Shown here: positions 16,162 to 23,501 of the stretch, in pieces
Layout: every line of letters begins with the position of its first letter
Numbering within the stretch: the first letter of the stretch is position 1
Assembly: GCA_964390115.1 (NCBI GenBank)
Contig: CAYMGT010000004.1
Span: 1-36,112, forward strand
Direction: 5' to 3'
Length of the DNA stretch: 36,112 nucleotides
From: JAIPJA01 sp964390115
GTDB lineage: Bacteria > Patescibacteriota > Patescibacteriia > Patescibacteriales > UBA12465
The notes under the pieces: generated by a model
What the model was told of the DNA's origin: nothing
The model's input: the letters and a program-made list of their open reading frames with translations, nothing else
Databases searched by the model: none
Made by a program: the position numbers and the translations under genes

Positions 16162-16189
16162 ATTTAACAAAGCTAAAAAAATAAGTCAA
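16162..16189 (-). promoter_or_regulatory. Probable promoter of the str operon
   Basis: Minus-strand TTGACT (16189-16184), 16-bp spacer, then TTAAAT (16167-16162). The -35 is 5/6 and the -10 is 4/6 to the sigma-70 consensus. Transcription would begin near 16155, about 90 nt before rpsL, and include the hairpin at 16127-16143. Confidence 0.45.
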
Positions 16190-16250
16190 GAGTCGTAATC
16201 AGTTCATATTAATATATTTTTCAATTATGTTCGCGAGCTTGATCAAAAAT

Positions 16251-16279
16251 AAAAGCTATTTTTAAAAATAGCTTTTTTT
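16251..16279 (-). terminator. Intrinsic terminator after the small membrane protein
   Basis: AAAAGCTATTTTT and AAAAATAGCTTTT form an almost uninterrupted long hairpin with T-rich flanks on both sides, so it could work in both directions. It separates the small membrane gene (stop at 16291) from the str promoter. Confidence 0.6.
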
Positions 16280-16290
16280 ATAATTACCTC

Positions 16291-16479
16291 TTAACGGCTC
16301 TTAAGGAAATCGGACATCATATTTGATACCTTTCTTTTCTTTTTAAGGAAAATAAATGCCAATAAACTAAATAAGATAGCAATTAAAACAAGGTAATTGA
16401 CACTTTCATGACTTTTATATAAGTAACCTATTAGTATTCCAAATAAACTACTTAGTAAGCCCATAATAATGGATATCAC
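16291..16479 (-). CDS. Small membrane protein, 5' end uncertain
   Basis: This is an unrecognised protein with two predicted membrane helices (ISIIMGLLSSLFGILIGYLY and YLVLIAILFSLLAFIFL) and a basic C-terminus (KKKRKVSNMMSDFLKSR). The 62-residue call starts at a GTG (16479) with no ribosome-binding site. The same frame stays open upstream to 16638 and reads protein-like (VTDVKGFWLAVKKQKIYFWL) but contains no ATG, GTG or TTG. An ATG at 16553, followed by eight A residues, is one base out of frame. With nine A residues it would give a start MKKKVTDVKGFW. The true gene is therefore probably 16291-16553, with an assembly error, slippage site or real frameshift. Confidence 0.55.
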   Translation of the reverse strand: MISIIMGLLSSLFGILIGYLYKSHESVNYLVLIAILFSLLAFIFLKKKRKVSNMMSDFLKSR

Positions 16480-16661
16480 GGTGAGCCAAAAATAAATTTT
16501 TTGTTTTTTTACAGCTAACCAAAATCCTTTTACATCTGTTACTTTTTTTTCATTATTCTTTATTTTGGTAAGTAATATTAAATTGTTAAAGTAATAAAAT
16601 ATCTTAACATGTTTTTTAATAGTATCAATATTTAATCACATATGTGGCAATTATAAGTACT

Positions 16662-17291
16662 TTAATTTACAGAAAACAACATCATTAAAGCTTCAGGACC
16701 AGCAATTATTTTCATTAAAAATGCAGTGATGGGAAAAATTAGATTAAAACCTACTAATATAAATAGAATAACTAAAATCATTCCATAACGCTCTAGTTTC
16801 ATAAATTTAAACTGCCAAGATTTAGGTAAAAAAGGCATGAGCACTTTAGAGCCATCTAGAGGAGGTATGGGAACAAGATTAAATACCATTAATATTAAGT
16901 TAATAAATATTGCCATAACTAATAAGCCAATGAGAATAGGATTAGAAAATTCTACAAATCTAACTATTAGACCTAGGACTACGGCAATTATTAAATTACC
17001 CAATGGCCCAGCTACTGCCACCTTAGCTGATCCCCACTTCTTATCTCGTAAGTTATTAGGGTTAAAAGGCACTGGTTTAGCCCAACCAAAAATAAAACCT
17101 GTGCCAGATATAACTAACATTAAAGGTAGTAAAATAGAACCAAATAAATCAATATGTGGCAAGGGATTTAAAGTTAAACGACCAGCTTCTTTGGCTGTAT
17201 TGTCGCCCAATCTTTCAGCCATCCAACCATGCATATATTCATGAATAATAGCTGAAAATATTAAGACAATTATTGAAAAAATTTGTAACAT
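16662..17291 (-). CDS. Site-2-protease-like zinc metalloprotease (peptidase M50)
   Basis: This 209-residue integral membrane protein carries the M50 zinc motif HEYMH at residues 17-21 inside the first hydrophobic segment, and the second signature NLVPIPPLDG ending at residue 147, whose aspartate is the third zinc ligand. Such proteases cut substrates within the membrane, often anti-sigma factors or signal-peptide remnants; the substrate here is unknown. It has no PDZ domain and belongs to the compact subgroup. It is divergent from rpmB across an 83-bp gap. No SD is seen. Confidence 0.88.
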   Translation of the reverse strand: MLQIFSIIVLIFSAIIHEYMHGWMAERLGDNTAKEAGRLTLNPLPHIDLFGSILLPLMLVISGTGFIFGWAKPVPFNPNNLRDKKWGSAKVAVAGPLGNLIIAVVLGLIVRFVEFSNPILIGLLVMAIFINLILMVFNLVPIPPLDGSKVLMPFLPKSWQFKFMKLERYGMILVILFILVGFNLIFPITAFLMKIIAGPEALMMLFSVN

Positions 17292-17313
17292 ATAATAAAC
17301 ACTTTATCACAGC

Positions 17314-17342
17314 TTGCCTTTTTTAGCAATGCGTGATAATAT
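17314..17342 (+). promoter_or_regulatory. Possible rpmB promoter
   Basis: TTGCCT (17314-17319) is followed by GATAAT (17335-17340, spacer 15) or TAATAT (17337-17342, spacer 17). An inverted repeat TTGC/GCAA covers this short divergent region, which must also hold the start signals of the M50 protease gene. The hexamers are only partial matches. Confidence 0.35.
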
Positions 17343-17374
17343 AGCTTTATCTTTTATTTAATTAACTAAAAAAC

Positions 17375-17590
17375 ATGTCTAAACGATGTGATATCTGCTA
17401 TCGCGGATCAACAAAGGGAGCTTCTAGATCCCACTCTAAAACTAAAACTTTAAAACGTCAAAATATTAACTTGCAAAATCGTAAAGTCAATGGATTTACT
17501 TTAAAGATTTGCACTTCTTGTCTTAGAACCTTAGCTAAGAAAGATGCTCAAATGCAAGCGAAAATTGAAGCTGGTAAAACAGTTAAATAA
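17375..17590 (+). CDS. rpmB: 50S ribosomal protein L28 (bL28), zinc-ribbon form
   Basis: L28 lies near the E site of the large subunit. The 71-residue product begins MSKRCDICYRGSTKGASRSH. It keeps two CxxC pairs (CDIC and CTSC), consistent with zinc binding. The LQNRKVNGFTLKICTSCLRT region matches the family. It is transcribed alone on the + strand and has its own terminator. The ATG is preceded by an A-rich stretch without an SD. Confidence 0.94.
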   Translation: MSKRCDICYRGSTKGASRSHSKTKTLKRQNINLQNRKVNGFTLKICTSCLRTLAKKDAQMQAKIEAGKTVK

Positions 17591-17609
17591 GTATATAATT
17601 TTTTCAAAC

Positions 17610-17634
17610 AAAAAGGCGCTAAGGTGCTTTTTTT
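17610..17634. terminator. Bidirectional terminator between rpmB and the response regulator
   Basis: AAAAAGGCGC and GTGCTTTTTTT pair around a TAAG loop, with GU pairs in the stem. T-runs lie on both strands, so it can end rpmB (+) and the kinase/regulator transcript (-). Confidence 0.7.
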
Positions 17635-17646
17635 GTTATTAATTTT

Positions 17647-18021
17647 TTATTTATCCTGTAAATATCTCTTTACTTTATCAGCTATTTGCTGTAAGTCACA
17701 GTCGCTTTTAACTAAGTAATGAAACACTTTAAGACTTAAAGCTTCTGAAACTATTTGTTCATCACTAAAATTAGTTAAAATAATAATATTTAAATTTTTC
17801 CCCCAAGCAGACTTCCTAAGTTGCTTTATCATTTCAAATCCACCCATTTTAGGCATATTTATATCACAAAGAATTAAGTTTGGCATCTCATTTTTAGCCA
17901 ATTCCAATCCCTCTTGACCATCGCTGGCTAAAAAAACTTCAAAATTCTCTCTTTCTAAAGTCATTTTCAAAGCTTGAGCTAAAGAAACATCGTCTTCAGC
18001 AATTAGTATTTTTTTACTCAT
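17647..18021 (-). CDS. Single-domain response regulator (CheY-like receiver)
   Basis: The 124-residue protein is a lone receiver domain: acidic pair D10/D11, phosphoacceptor D53 in LILCDINMP, switch T83 and conserved K105 in YLVKSD. There is no output domain, so it would act by protein interaction or pass the phosphate on. It is 15 bp downstream of the histidine kinase, its probable partner. There is no SD. Its target is unknown. Confidence 0.9.
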   Translation of the reverse strand: MSKKILIAEDDVSLAQALKMTLERENFEVFLASDGQEGLELAKNEMPNLILCDINMPKMGGFEMIKQLRKSAWGKNLNIIILTNFSDEQIVSEALSLKVFHYLVKSDCDLQQIADKVKRYLQDK

Positions 18022-18036
18022 TTGTTTATTTTAAAT

Positions 18037-20232
18037 TTATAATTTAACAACTTTATTAATTTTTTCCAATTTATAATTCTTATAATCTACCTCTGGTAAA
18101 TAAAAATAAAATATTGAACCCTTTGGCTGGACCGCTTTATATTTTAAATCACCATCATGTGCTCTAATAATTTCTCTAGCGATATATAAGCCAAGTCCAG
18201 TTCCACCCACATGCTCTAAGTCAGCATTCTTGGCTCTAAAAAATTTAGTGAATAATTTACTTCTTTCTTTTTTTGGCACACCTATACCTCTATCTTCAAC
18301 ATAAAAAAATATTTTTTTATCTTTAACTTCTTTTCTAATTACAACCTTCGTATCATTTGGTGAGTATTTTATAGCATTACCTAATAAATTTTGCCATACT
18401 TGTTTTAGTTTATCCTCATCAGCTAACACCTTTAGATCTTTAAGTAAGCTGTTTTCAACTTTAATATTTTTTTTATTCATTAAATAGTTGTTTTCATTAA
18501 TTACAGCATTAATTACTTTATCTAATAAAAATATTTTTTTATTAATCTGAAACTTTCTACCTGTATCAATATGGGAAACATCTAACAGATCATCGACTAA
18601 TTTAATCATACTAAGATTACTTTCAGTCACTTGTTTCAACATTTGAGTAGATTGTTTTTTAAGACTACTTTTATTGTCTTTTAAAACAATCTCAGTTAAC
18701 CAACGAATACTAGTTAAAGGTGTTCTAAGTTGATGGGAAACAATACCAATAAACTCATCTTTAAGTTTGTCTAGTTTTTTTAAAGTCTTATTCTGCTCCT
18801 TTAGCTTAATCGTCGCTTTCCTTATTTCTTGTTTAAGTTTTAAATTAAATTTTTTAACATTTTCATAAAGTAAAATGTTTTCCAAAGCTACTCTAATTTC
18901 TCCACCTACTAAACTCAAAAGTTTAAGATCTTTTTTATTATAAGCTTCACCTGATTCTTTTTTAGTAAAAATTAACAAACTCATCTTTTTAACCTGCCTG
19001 ACTTTCACTAAGATTATTAATTCTGCTTGTAAATTATATAAATATTGAATAACCTGACAATTAGTGTGGTTACAAACTTTTAACATTTCTCCTCTTAAAA
19101 CTAATTGTTTTTCAGAAGAAAGTTTCTCTAAATTTCTACTAAATTTTAACTGTTTAACATTAATTTTTTTAAAATCACTATTATAGTCAAGCTTCCAACT
19201 CTTACTTTCGTAATCATAACTAACAGCGGCCACAGCTTGACTATGAATATTTTTTTGTAAAAGACTTAAAACTGAATTAAGCATCTTTTTTGCATCCAAG
19301 GTAGTATGAATTTTGTTGTTTATTTTAATGATTAAGTCATCAAAGTCATACAAACCAGAAAAAAAATATTTATTAGAAATCTTGTAATAATATTTCTTGA
19401 GCTTAGGAAAGGTTAGTAAAGCTAAAATAAGGGCCACAGAAAAAAGCAGAAAAACTAATTGTGGATAAAAATTATTTACTATATACAGTGCTAAATACGA
19501 AGGTAAAAAAACTGAAAGTAGTGAAACTATATAAACTGAGTAGCTTCTCATTATAACCTTTATATTCATTAAACCAAAATATACAATAGAATAAGTAATA
19601 ACTACAGAAAACAACAATGGAGCTGCTAAAAAAATAGGATAAATTGAAATTTTATAGGCCGGTAAAAAAGCTGTTGCTCCTAGTGAGTTTAAAATAAAAA
19701 AACCTAAAATATAATAAAGCAGTCGCTTTTTCTCTAACAGTTTATTCTCTAGATGGTATTTCTTCCAAAGTGATATAAAAAACATCGCAGAATAAATGAG
19801 AAAAAATATCATAAACAAATGATGAGGCCACTGAGCTTGAGTATGTGCCCCCCAAGTATAATAAAAAATATCATTTAAAAAATAATCTGTTCTACTGAAA
19901 ATTAAAAACACTAGAGAAATAAAATAACCCAAGTAAAGCAGGACTTTTCTTATTTTACTAATTTTAGTAACCGCTAAGCTAAAATGATATTGTAAGGCAG
20001 GCCAGAAAACTACTCCGAAATATATGAACCTATCCCAAAAAACTATTTCATCAGCACTACTTGAATTAAACATCATAATAGTGCCAAAAATCCAAATATC
20101 TAAAATAATGGTCAAAAAGAAAAAGAGTCTACTAACTAAACTACGACTTCTTTTTAAAACAATATAGCCTAGAAATATAATACAAACTAAACTTAGAAAA
20201 GAAAATATTTGAGCAAATAAAAAATCAATCAT
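18037..20232 (-). CDS. Membrane sensor histidine kinase
   Basis: The 731-residue kinase has an N-terminal membrane region of roughly 8-9 helices over about 290 residues, a GAF-like cytoplasmic part (about 300-460), a coiled coil, and a HisKA dimerisation domain with phospho-acceptor H500 in SHQLRTPL. The catalytic ATPase domain follows, with N box NAIKYS (N619), G1 EDRGIGVP and G2 GGTGLGLYIA. The long multi-helix sensor resembles the 7TM-type input domains of kinases that sense membrane or small ligands; the signal is unknown. The response regulator follows immediately. Confidence 0.92.
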   Translation of the reverse strand: MIDFLFAQIFSFLSLVCIIFLGYIVLKRSRSLVSRLFFFLTIILDIWIFGTIMMFNSSSADEIVFWDRFIYFGVVFWPALQYHFSLAVTKISKIRKVLLYLGYFISLVFLIFSRTDYFLNDIFYYTWGAHTQAQWPHHLFMIFFLIYSAMFFISLWKKYHLENKLLEKKRLLYYILGFFILNSLGATAFLPAYKISIYPIFLAAPLLFSVVITYSIVYFGLMNIKVIMRSYSVYIVSLLSVFLPSYLALYIVNNFYPQLVFLLFSVALILALLTFPKLKKYYYKISNKYFFSGLYDFDDLIIKINNKIHTTLDAKKMLNSVLSLLQKNIHSQAVAAVSYDYESKSWKLDYNSDFKKINVKQLKFSRNLEKLSSEKQLVLRGEMLKVCNHTNCQVIQYLYNLQAELIILVKVRQVKKMSLLIFTKKESGEAYNKKDLKLLSLVGGEIRVALENILLYENVKKFNLKLKQEIRKATIKLKEQNKTLKKLDKLKDEFIGIVSHQLRTPLTSIRWLTEIVLKDNKSSLKKQSTQMLKQVTESNLSMIKLVDDLLDVSHIDTGRKFQINKKIFLLDKVINAVINENNYLMNKKNIKVENSLLKDLKVLADEDKLKQVWQNLLGNAIKYSPNDTKVVIRKEVKDKKIFFYVEDRGIGVPKKERSKLFTKFFRAKNADLEHVGGTGLGLYIAREIIRAHDGDLKYKAVQPKGSIFYFYLPEVDYKNYKLEKINKVVKL

Positions 20233-20271
20233 TTTTATTTATAAATTATAATAAAAGTTTAACATTTTTTA

Positions 20272-20306
20272 GACAAATAAAAAAGAGGAATGATTTATTC
20301 CTCTTT
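20272..20306 (-). terminator. Intrinsic terminator after the gap-containing gene
   Basis: AAAGAGGAAT (20282-20291) and ATTCCTCTTT (20297-20306) form a 10-bp stem with a 5-nt loop, followed on the minus strand by a T-rich tract. It separates the prfB-comEC transcript from the kinase gene. Confidence 0.75.
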
Positions 20307-20312
20307 GTTGAC

Positions 20313-20834
20313 TCAAAAGTCTATAACTTTTATGTCCTTTAACTCCTTTAGTGAAAAAAAATCTACTAGAGGTATTTTAGCCTCTATTTCTTTCAAAAAA
20401 GGAAATAGTAGCACTTGGTTAGCTTCATTAACCTGAAAAAAATTATATTGTTTCAAGTAACCAACACTTAAAGAGTCTATAGCAATAGCTAAGCATAGAG
20501 CTTCAGTAAAACATCCATACCAAAAATTTTTACTGGGAAAACATAAAATTCCTGGTTGAAATTGGTAATCAATATTTTCTAGAAAAAAGTCTCCTGCGCT
20601 TAGTCTTGTTGGCTTAAATTTAAGAAGCTTTAAAATTTCTGGTGGTACACCAGCGGGAACTGCAACATCCACAATTATTGAATCTTCTTGCAATATAACC
20701 TCTAGACTCTCCGCTNNNNNNNNNNNNNNNNNNNNNNNNNNNNNNNNNNNNNNNNNNNNNNNNNNNNNNNNNNNNNNNNNNNNNNNNNNNNNNNNNNNNN
20801 NNNNNNNNNNNNNNNTATTTTTTAATGATCTCAT
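20313..20834 (-). CDS. Unknown protein, interrupted by an assembly gap
   Basis: The frame joins six N-terminal residues (MRSLKN) to about 133 C-terminal residues across exactly 100 N. The gap length is arbitrary, so neither the frame nor a single-gene model is proven. The C-terminal part (VILQEDSIIVDVAVPAGVPP, then FKPTRLSAGDFFLE) is not recognised; it has no clear membrane segment. The stop is TGA, showing UGA is a stop here. Unusually, the ATG at 20834 is preceded by a strong SD (AAAGGAGGAACC). It follows comEC and ends at a hairpin terminator. Confidence 0.5.
   Translation of the reverse strand: MRSLKNXXXXXXXXXXXXXXXXXXXXXXXXXXXXXXXXXXAESLEVILQEDSIIVDVAVPAGVPPEILKLLKFKPTRLSAGDFFLENIDYQFQPGILCFPSKNFWYGCFTEALCLAIAIDSLSVGYLKQYNFFQVNEANQVLLFPFLKEIEAKIPLVDFFSLKELKDIKVIDF
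20716..20815. other. Assembly gap (100 N)
   Basis: There are exactly 100 unresolved bases, the conventional length for a scaffold join of unknown size. Sequence on each side may be farther apart than shown, and the gap may hold a repeat or a gene. Confidence 0.95.
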
Positions 20835-20835
20835 G

Positions 20836-20848
20836 GTTCCTCCTTTTT
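20836..20848 (-). promoter_or_regulatory. Strong ribosome-binding site (AAAGGAGGAACC)
   Basis: AAAGGAGG lies 4 nt before the ATG at 20834 and overlaps the end of comEC. It is the only canonical SD at a start codon that I found in the window; nearly all other starts have plain A/T leaders. Confidence 0.75.
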
Positions 20849-22235
20849 AATAATGTAAGTATTTAAATAAATTATAGCAAACTAACAATAAAAGACAAGG
20901 GAAAACTTTTTTATTTTTTATTTTTTTTGACAAAAATACCAGATAAATAAGAATTAAATAATAAATAATTAAAAAATCTACTGATAAACTAGCTTCAAAA
21001 TATCCAGCTTCAAGCTTTGAAATAAAAAATATATACTCACTAATTAAATAAACAGGTATAAACCCAAGGGCACTCAGAGGTAAAATTATAGCTATAATGC
21101 CACTAGCTAAAAGAAAAGGTAAGGCAGGTAGAATTAAAATATTATAGATTATAAACAAATAGTTGAAAGATTGAAAATTAAAAACTAAAATAGGCCAGAT
21201 TACAATATTCACAGCCAAGGAAGCTAAACTTATCTTTATAATCTCTCTTGTAAATCGTAAATTATATATTTTAGATAATCTAAACTTAGAGTCAATTATT
21301 TTTTTCTTTTTAAAGTATCTAATTAATTTAGCTAAAAACTGCCAAAAATATCCATCTAAGAGGGGCAGTAAAAAAATTATCGCAAAAATAGCACAAAAAC
21401 TAAGTTGAAAACTAAGCTCTTCAAGCCATGCTGGTCTTATCGCTAACATAATAAGAAAACACCAGTAAAATCTTTTTTTTATACTTTTTAATTTAAATAG
21501 AAATATAAAAGAAATCATTAAACTAGCTCTAATAGCCGACACTGGTAAACCAATAAGAAATACATAAAAAATTAAGAATAATATTATTATTAAATTAGAA
21601 ACTTTCTGAAGTTTAACTCTATAAATAAATTTTTTAAGTCCAAAAACCAACAAAGCGATATGTAAGCCTGAAATAGCCAATAGGTGAGCCAAGCCTAAAC
21701 GAGTTAGAGCCTCTTTTGTATCTAAATTTAACTCAGTTTTTAAGCCAAGTAAAGTGGCTTTTAAAAGCCCACTAGCAGGCTCTTCTAAATTCCTATCTAT
21801 TTTATTAACTATAATTTGCTTAAACCGCCACAAGCTATAACGCCAACTATTACCTTGATAATGTCTAATTTCCTTAATTTTAGGATATAGACAAAGATAA
21901 GAAATGCCTTGTTTTTTTAAATACTTCCTATAATCAAAACTAGAATAGTTTTTGGGCTCTTTCAAGGTGCAGTATAAATTAATTTCATCAAATAATTCTA
22001 ATCTAGGCCAAGTTTCAAAAATACCTAAAACACATAAATCATCTTTAAGGCATAAAATTGCTTCTTGTTTACTAAAATAACGTTTTGCCTCTCTACTTAC
22101 CACGACATCAAATTGCCTTTGATTAATATTAATTGTCTCTAAAATTTGATCTTCTTTATGAGTATTAATTTGAAAAAAAATAAGCCTCAAGCAACATGTA
22201 ATTAATAAAAAATAAAAAAAATAATGGTTTTTCAT
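20847..22235 (-). CDS. comEC: ComEC/Rec2-type DNA-uptake channel without the metallo-beta-lactamase domain
   Basis: ComEC passes single-stranded DNA through the inner membrane during natural transformation. The N-terminal part contains a DUF4131/OB-like region (about 35-145), then the competence domain with the signature GLAHLLAISGLHIALLVFGL (about residue 185) and many membrane helices. It ends in the membrane region at about 460 residues, without the C-terminal nuclease-like metallo-beta-lactamase domain of long family members. I use the ATG at 22235; the frame extends five codons to a TTG at 22250. It is 40 bp downstream of prfB. Confidence 0.88.
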   Translation of the reverse strand: MKNHYFFYFLLITCCLRLIFFQINTHKEDQILETININQRQFDVVVSREAKRYFSKQEAILCLKDDLCVLGIFETWPRLELFDEINLYCTLKEPKNYSSFDYRKYLKKQGISYLCLYPKIKEIRHYQGNSWRYSLWRFKQIIVNKIDRNLEEPASGLLKATLLGLKTELNLDTKEALTRLGLAHLLAISGLHIALLVFGLKKFIYRVKLQKVSNLIIILFLIFYVFLIGLPVSAIRASLMISFIFLFKLKSIKKRFYWCFLIMLAIRPAWLEELSFQLSFCAIFAIIFLLPLLDGYFWQFLAKLIRYFKKKKIIDSKFRLSKIYNLRFTREIIKISLASLAVNIVIWPILVFNFQSFNYLFIIYNILILPALPFLLASGIIAIILPLSALGFIPVYLISEYIFFISKLEAGYFEASLSVDFLIIYYLILIYLVFLSKKIKNKKVFPCLLLLVCYNLFKYLHY

Positions 22236-22275
22236 ACCACTATCATACAAACCTTTAAATTAAATAATTTTAAAG

Positions 22276-23376
22276 TTAATTATTATTTCTTTGCTTATGA
22301 AGATAGGCTTCTATAAAAGAAATTATTTCTCCATCTAAAACTTTATCTACCTGATCAGTGCTATAGTCTGTGCGATGATCTTTAACCATTTGATAGGGTT
22401 GCATAACATAAGATCTAATTTGCTTACCCCAAACCGCCACCTTAACCTCGCCTTTTAATTTATCTTCTTTTTTAGCTTGCTTATCTTTTTTTAATTGATA
22501 AAGTTTAGACTTTAAAATTTGTAGAGCAATTTCTTTGTTTTGATGTTGCGATCTCTCTGACTGTGAGCTAACTGAGAGTTTAGTTGGTATATGAACTATT
22601 CTAACTGCCGAATCACTGGTATTTACACTTTGCCCCCCAGGACCAGATGCCCTAAAAACATCTATGCGTAAATCACTATCTTTAAGTACTATTTCTTTAG
22701 CCTCAGGTAAATCAGGTAAAACCTCAACTTTAGCAAAAGAAGTGTGCCTCATACTTTCTGCATCAAAGGGTGAAATTCTAACTAATCTATGAACACCATT
22801 TTCACTCTTTAAATACCCAAAAGCAAAAGAGCCAATAACTTGAAAAGTTTGACTTTTAATACCAGCTTCTTGGCCAAAGTTATTATCAATTAAATTTACT
22901 TTCCAACCCCTAGATTCACAAAATCTAAATAACATTCTCGATAGCATTGAGGCAAAGTCTTGAGCATCTACACCGCCTGTGCCAGCATGAATAGAGACAA
23001 TCGCATTAAAGCGATCATATTTTTCTGAGAAAAGAAGTAAAAATTCTAATTTAATAAATTTTTCTTCTAAAATTTTAGTGCTTTGTAAAGCTTCGTTATA
23101 TATAGAGTTATCATCTTCTTTTTGAGCTAAGGCTACAAATTTTTGTAAATCTAAAACTTCTTTTTCTAAATTTTCCCACTGAGAAATCTCAGTCTGTAAA
23201 GATTCTGAACGACTACTTATCTCTATAGCTTGTTTTTGATTTTGCCAAAAATTAGCTGAGGTCATTTGTCTATCTAAATCTTTTTTCTCTGATTTCAAGG
23301 TCGGTATATCTAAAGTTTTTTGGGCAGAGATAATTTTTTCTCTAAGCACTTCTAATTGTTTTAATAAATTCTCCAT
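22276..23376 (-). CDS. prfB: Peptide chain release factor 2
   Basis: RF2 reads UAA and UGA and triggers peptide release. The recognition tripeptide SPF (residues 202-204) and the catalytic GGQ (247-249) are both present. The N-terminus (MENLLKQLEVLREKI) covers the whole helical domain in a single frame, so the programmed +1 frameshift known from E. coli prfB is absent. Its 366 residues are normal. Its presence supports UGA as a stop in this genome, in contrast to recoded CPR groups. Confidence 0.96.
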   Translation of the reverse strand: MENLLKQLEVLREKIISAQKTLDIPTLKSEKKDLDRQMTSANFWQNQKQAIEISSRSESLQTEISQWENLEKEVLDLQKFVALAQKEDDNSIYNEALQSTKILEEKFIKLEFLLLFSEKYDRFNAIVSIHAGTGGVDAQDFASMLSRMLFRFCESRGWKVNLIDNNFGQEAGIKSQTFQVIGSFAFGYLKSENGVHRLVRISPFDAESMRHTSFAKVEVLPDLPEAKEIVLKDSDLRIDVFRASGPGGQSVNTSDSAVRIVHIPTKLSVSSQSERSQHQNKEIALQILKSKLYQLKKDKQAKKEDKLKGEVKVAVWGKQIRSYVMQPYQMVKDHRTDYSTDQVDKVLDGEIISFIEAYLHKQRNNN

Positions 23377-23416
23377 AATAAAGATAAATATGTTGAAAAA
23401 TATTTTATAAGTTTAT

Positions 23417-23485
23417 TGTACTATATTAACGAGAACTTTAAAACAATATTAGCAGATGCTGGTAGTATAAAGTGTTAATTTTTTA
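23417..23485. repeat. Direct repeat copy A
   Basis: This shares CTATATTAACGAGAACTTTA and the following AAACAATATTA with copy B exactly, diverges over about 25 bp, then matches again at TTAATTTTTTATA. It lies between the ATPase gene and prfB. See copies B (25112-25174) and C (26493-26562). Confidence 0.75.
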
Positions 23486-23501
23486 TATAATTAGCCACAT
23501 T

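Noticed and set aside
20313..20315. UGA recoding to glycine as in Gracilibacteria or Absconditabacteria
   Set aside because: TGA serves as a plausible stop here, followed by a terminator, and RF2 is present.
22276..23400. Programmed frameshift in prfB
   Set aside because: The entire protein is in one frame with a suitable ATG; no internal UGA is found.
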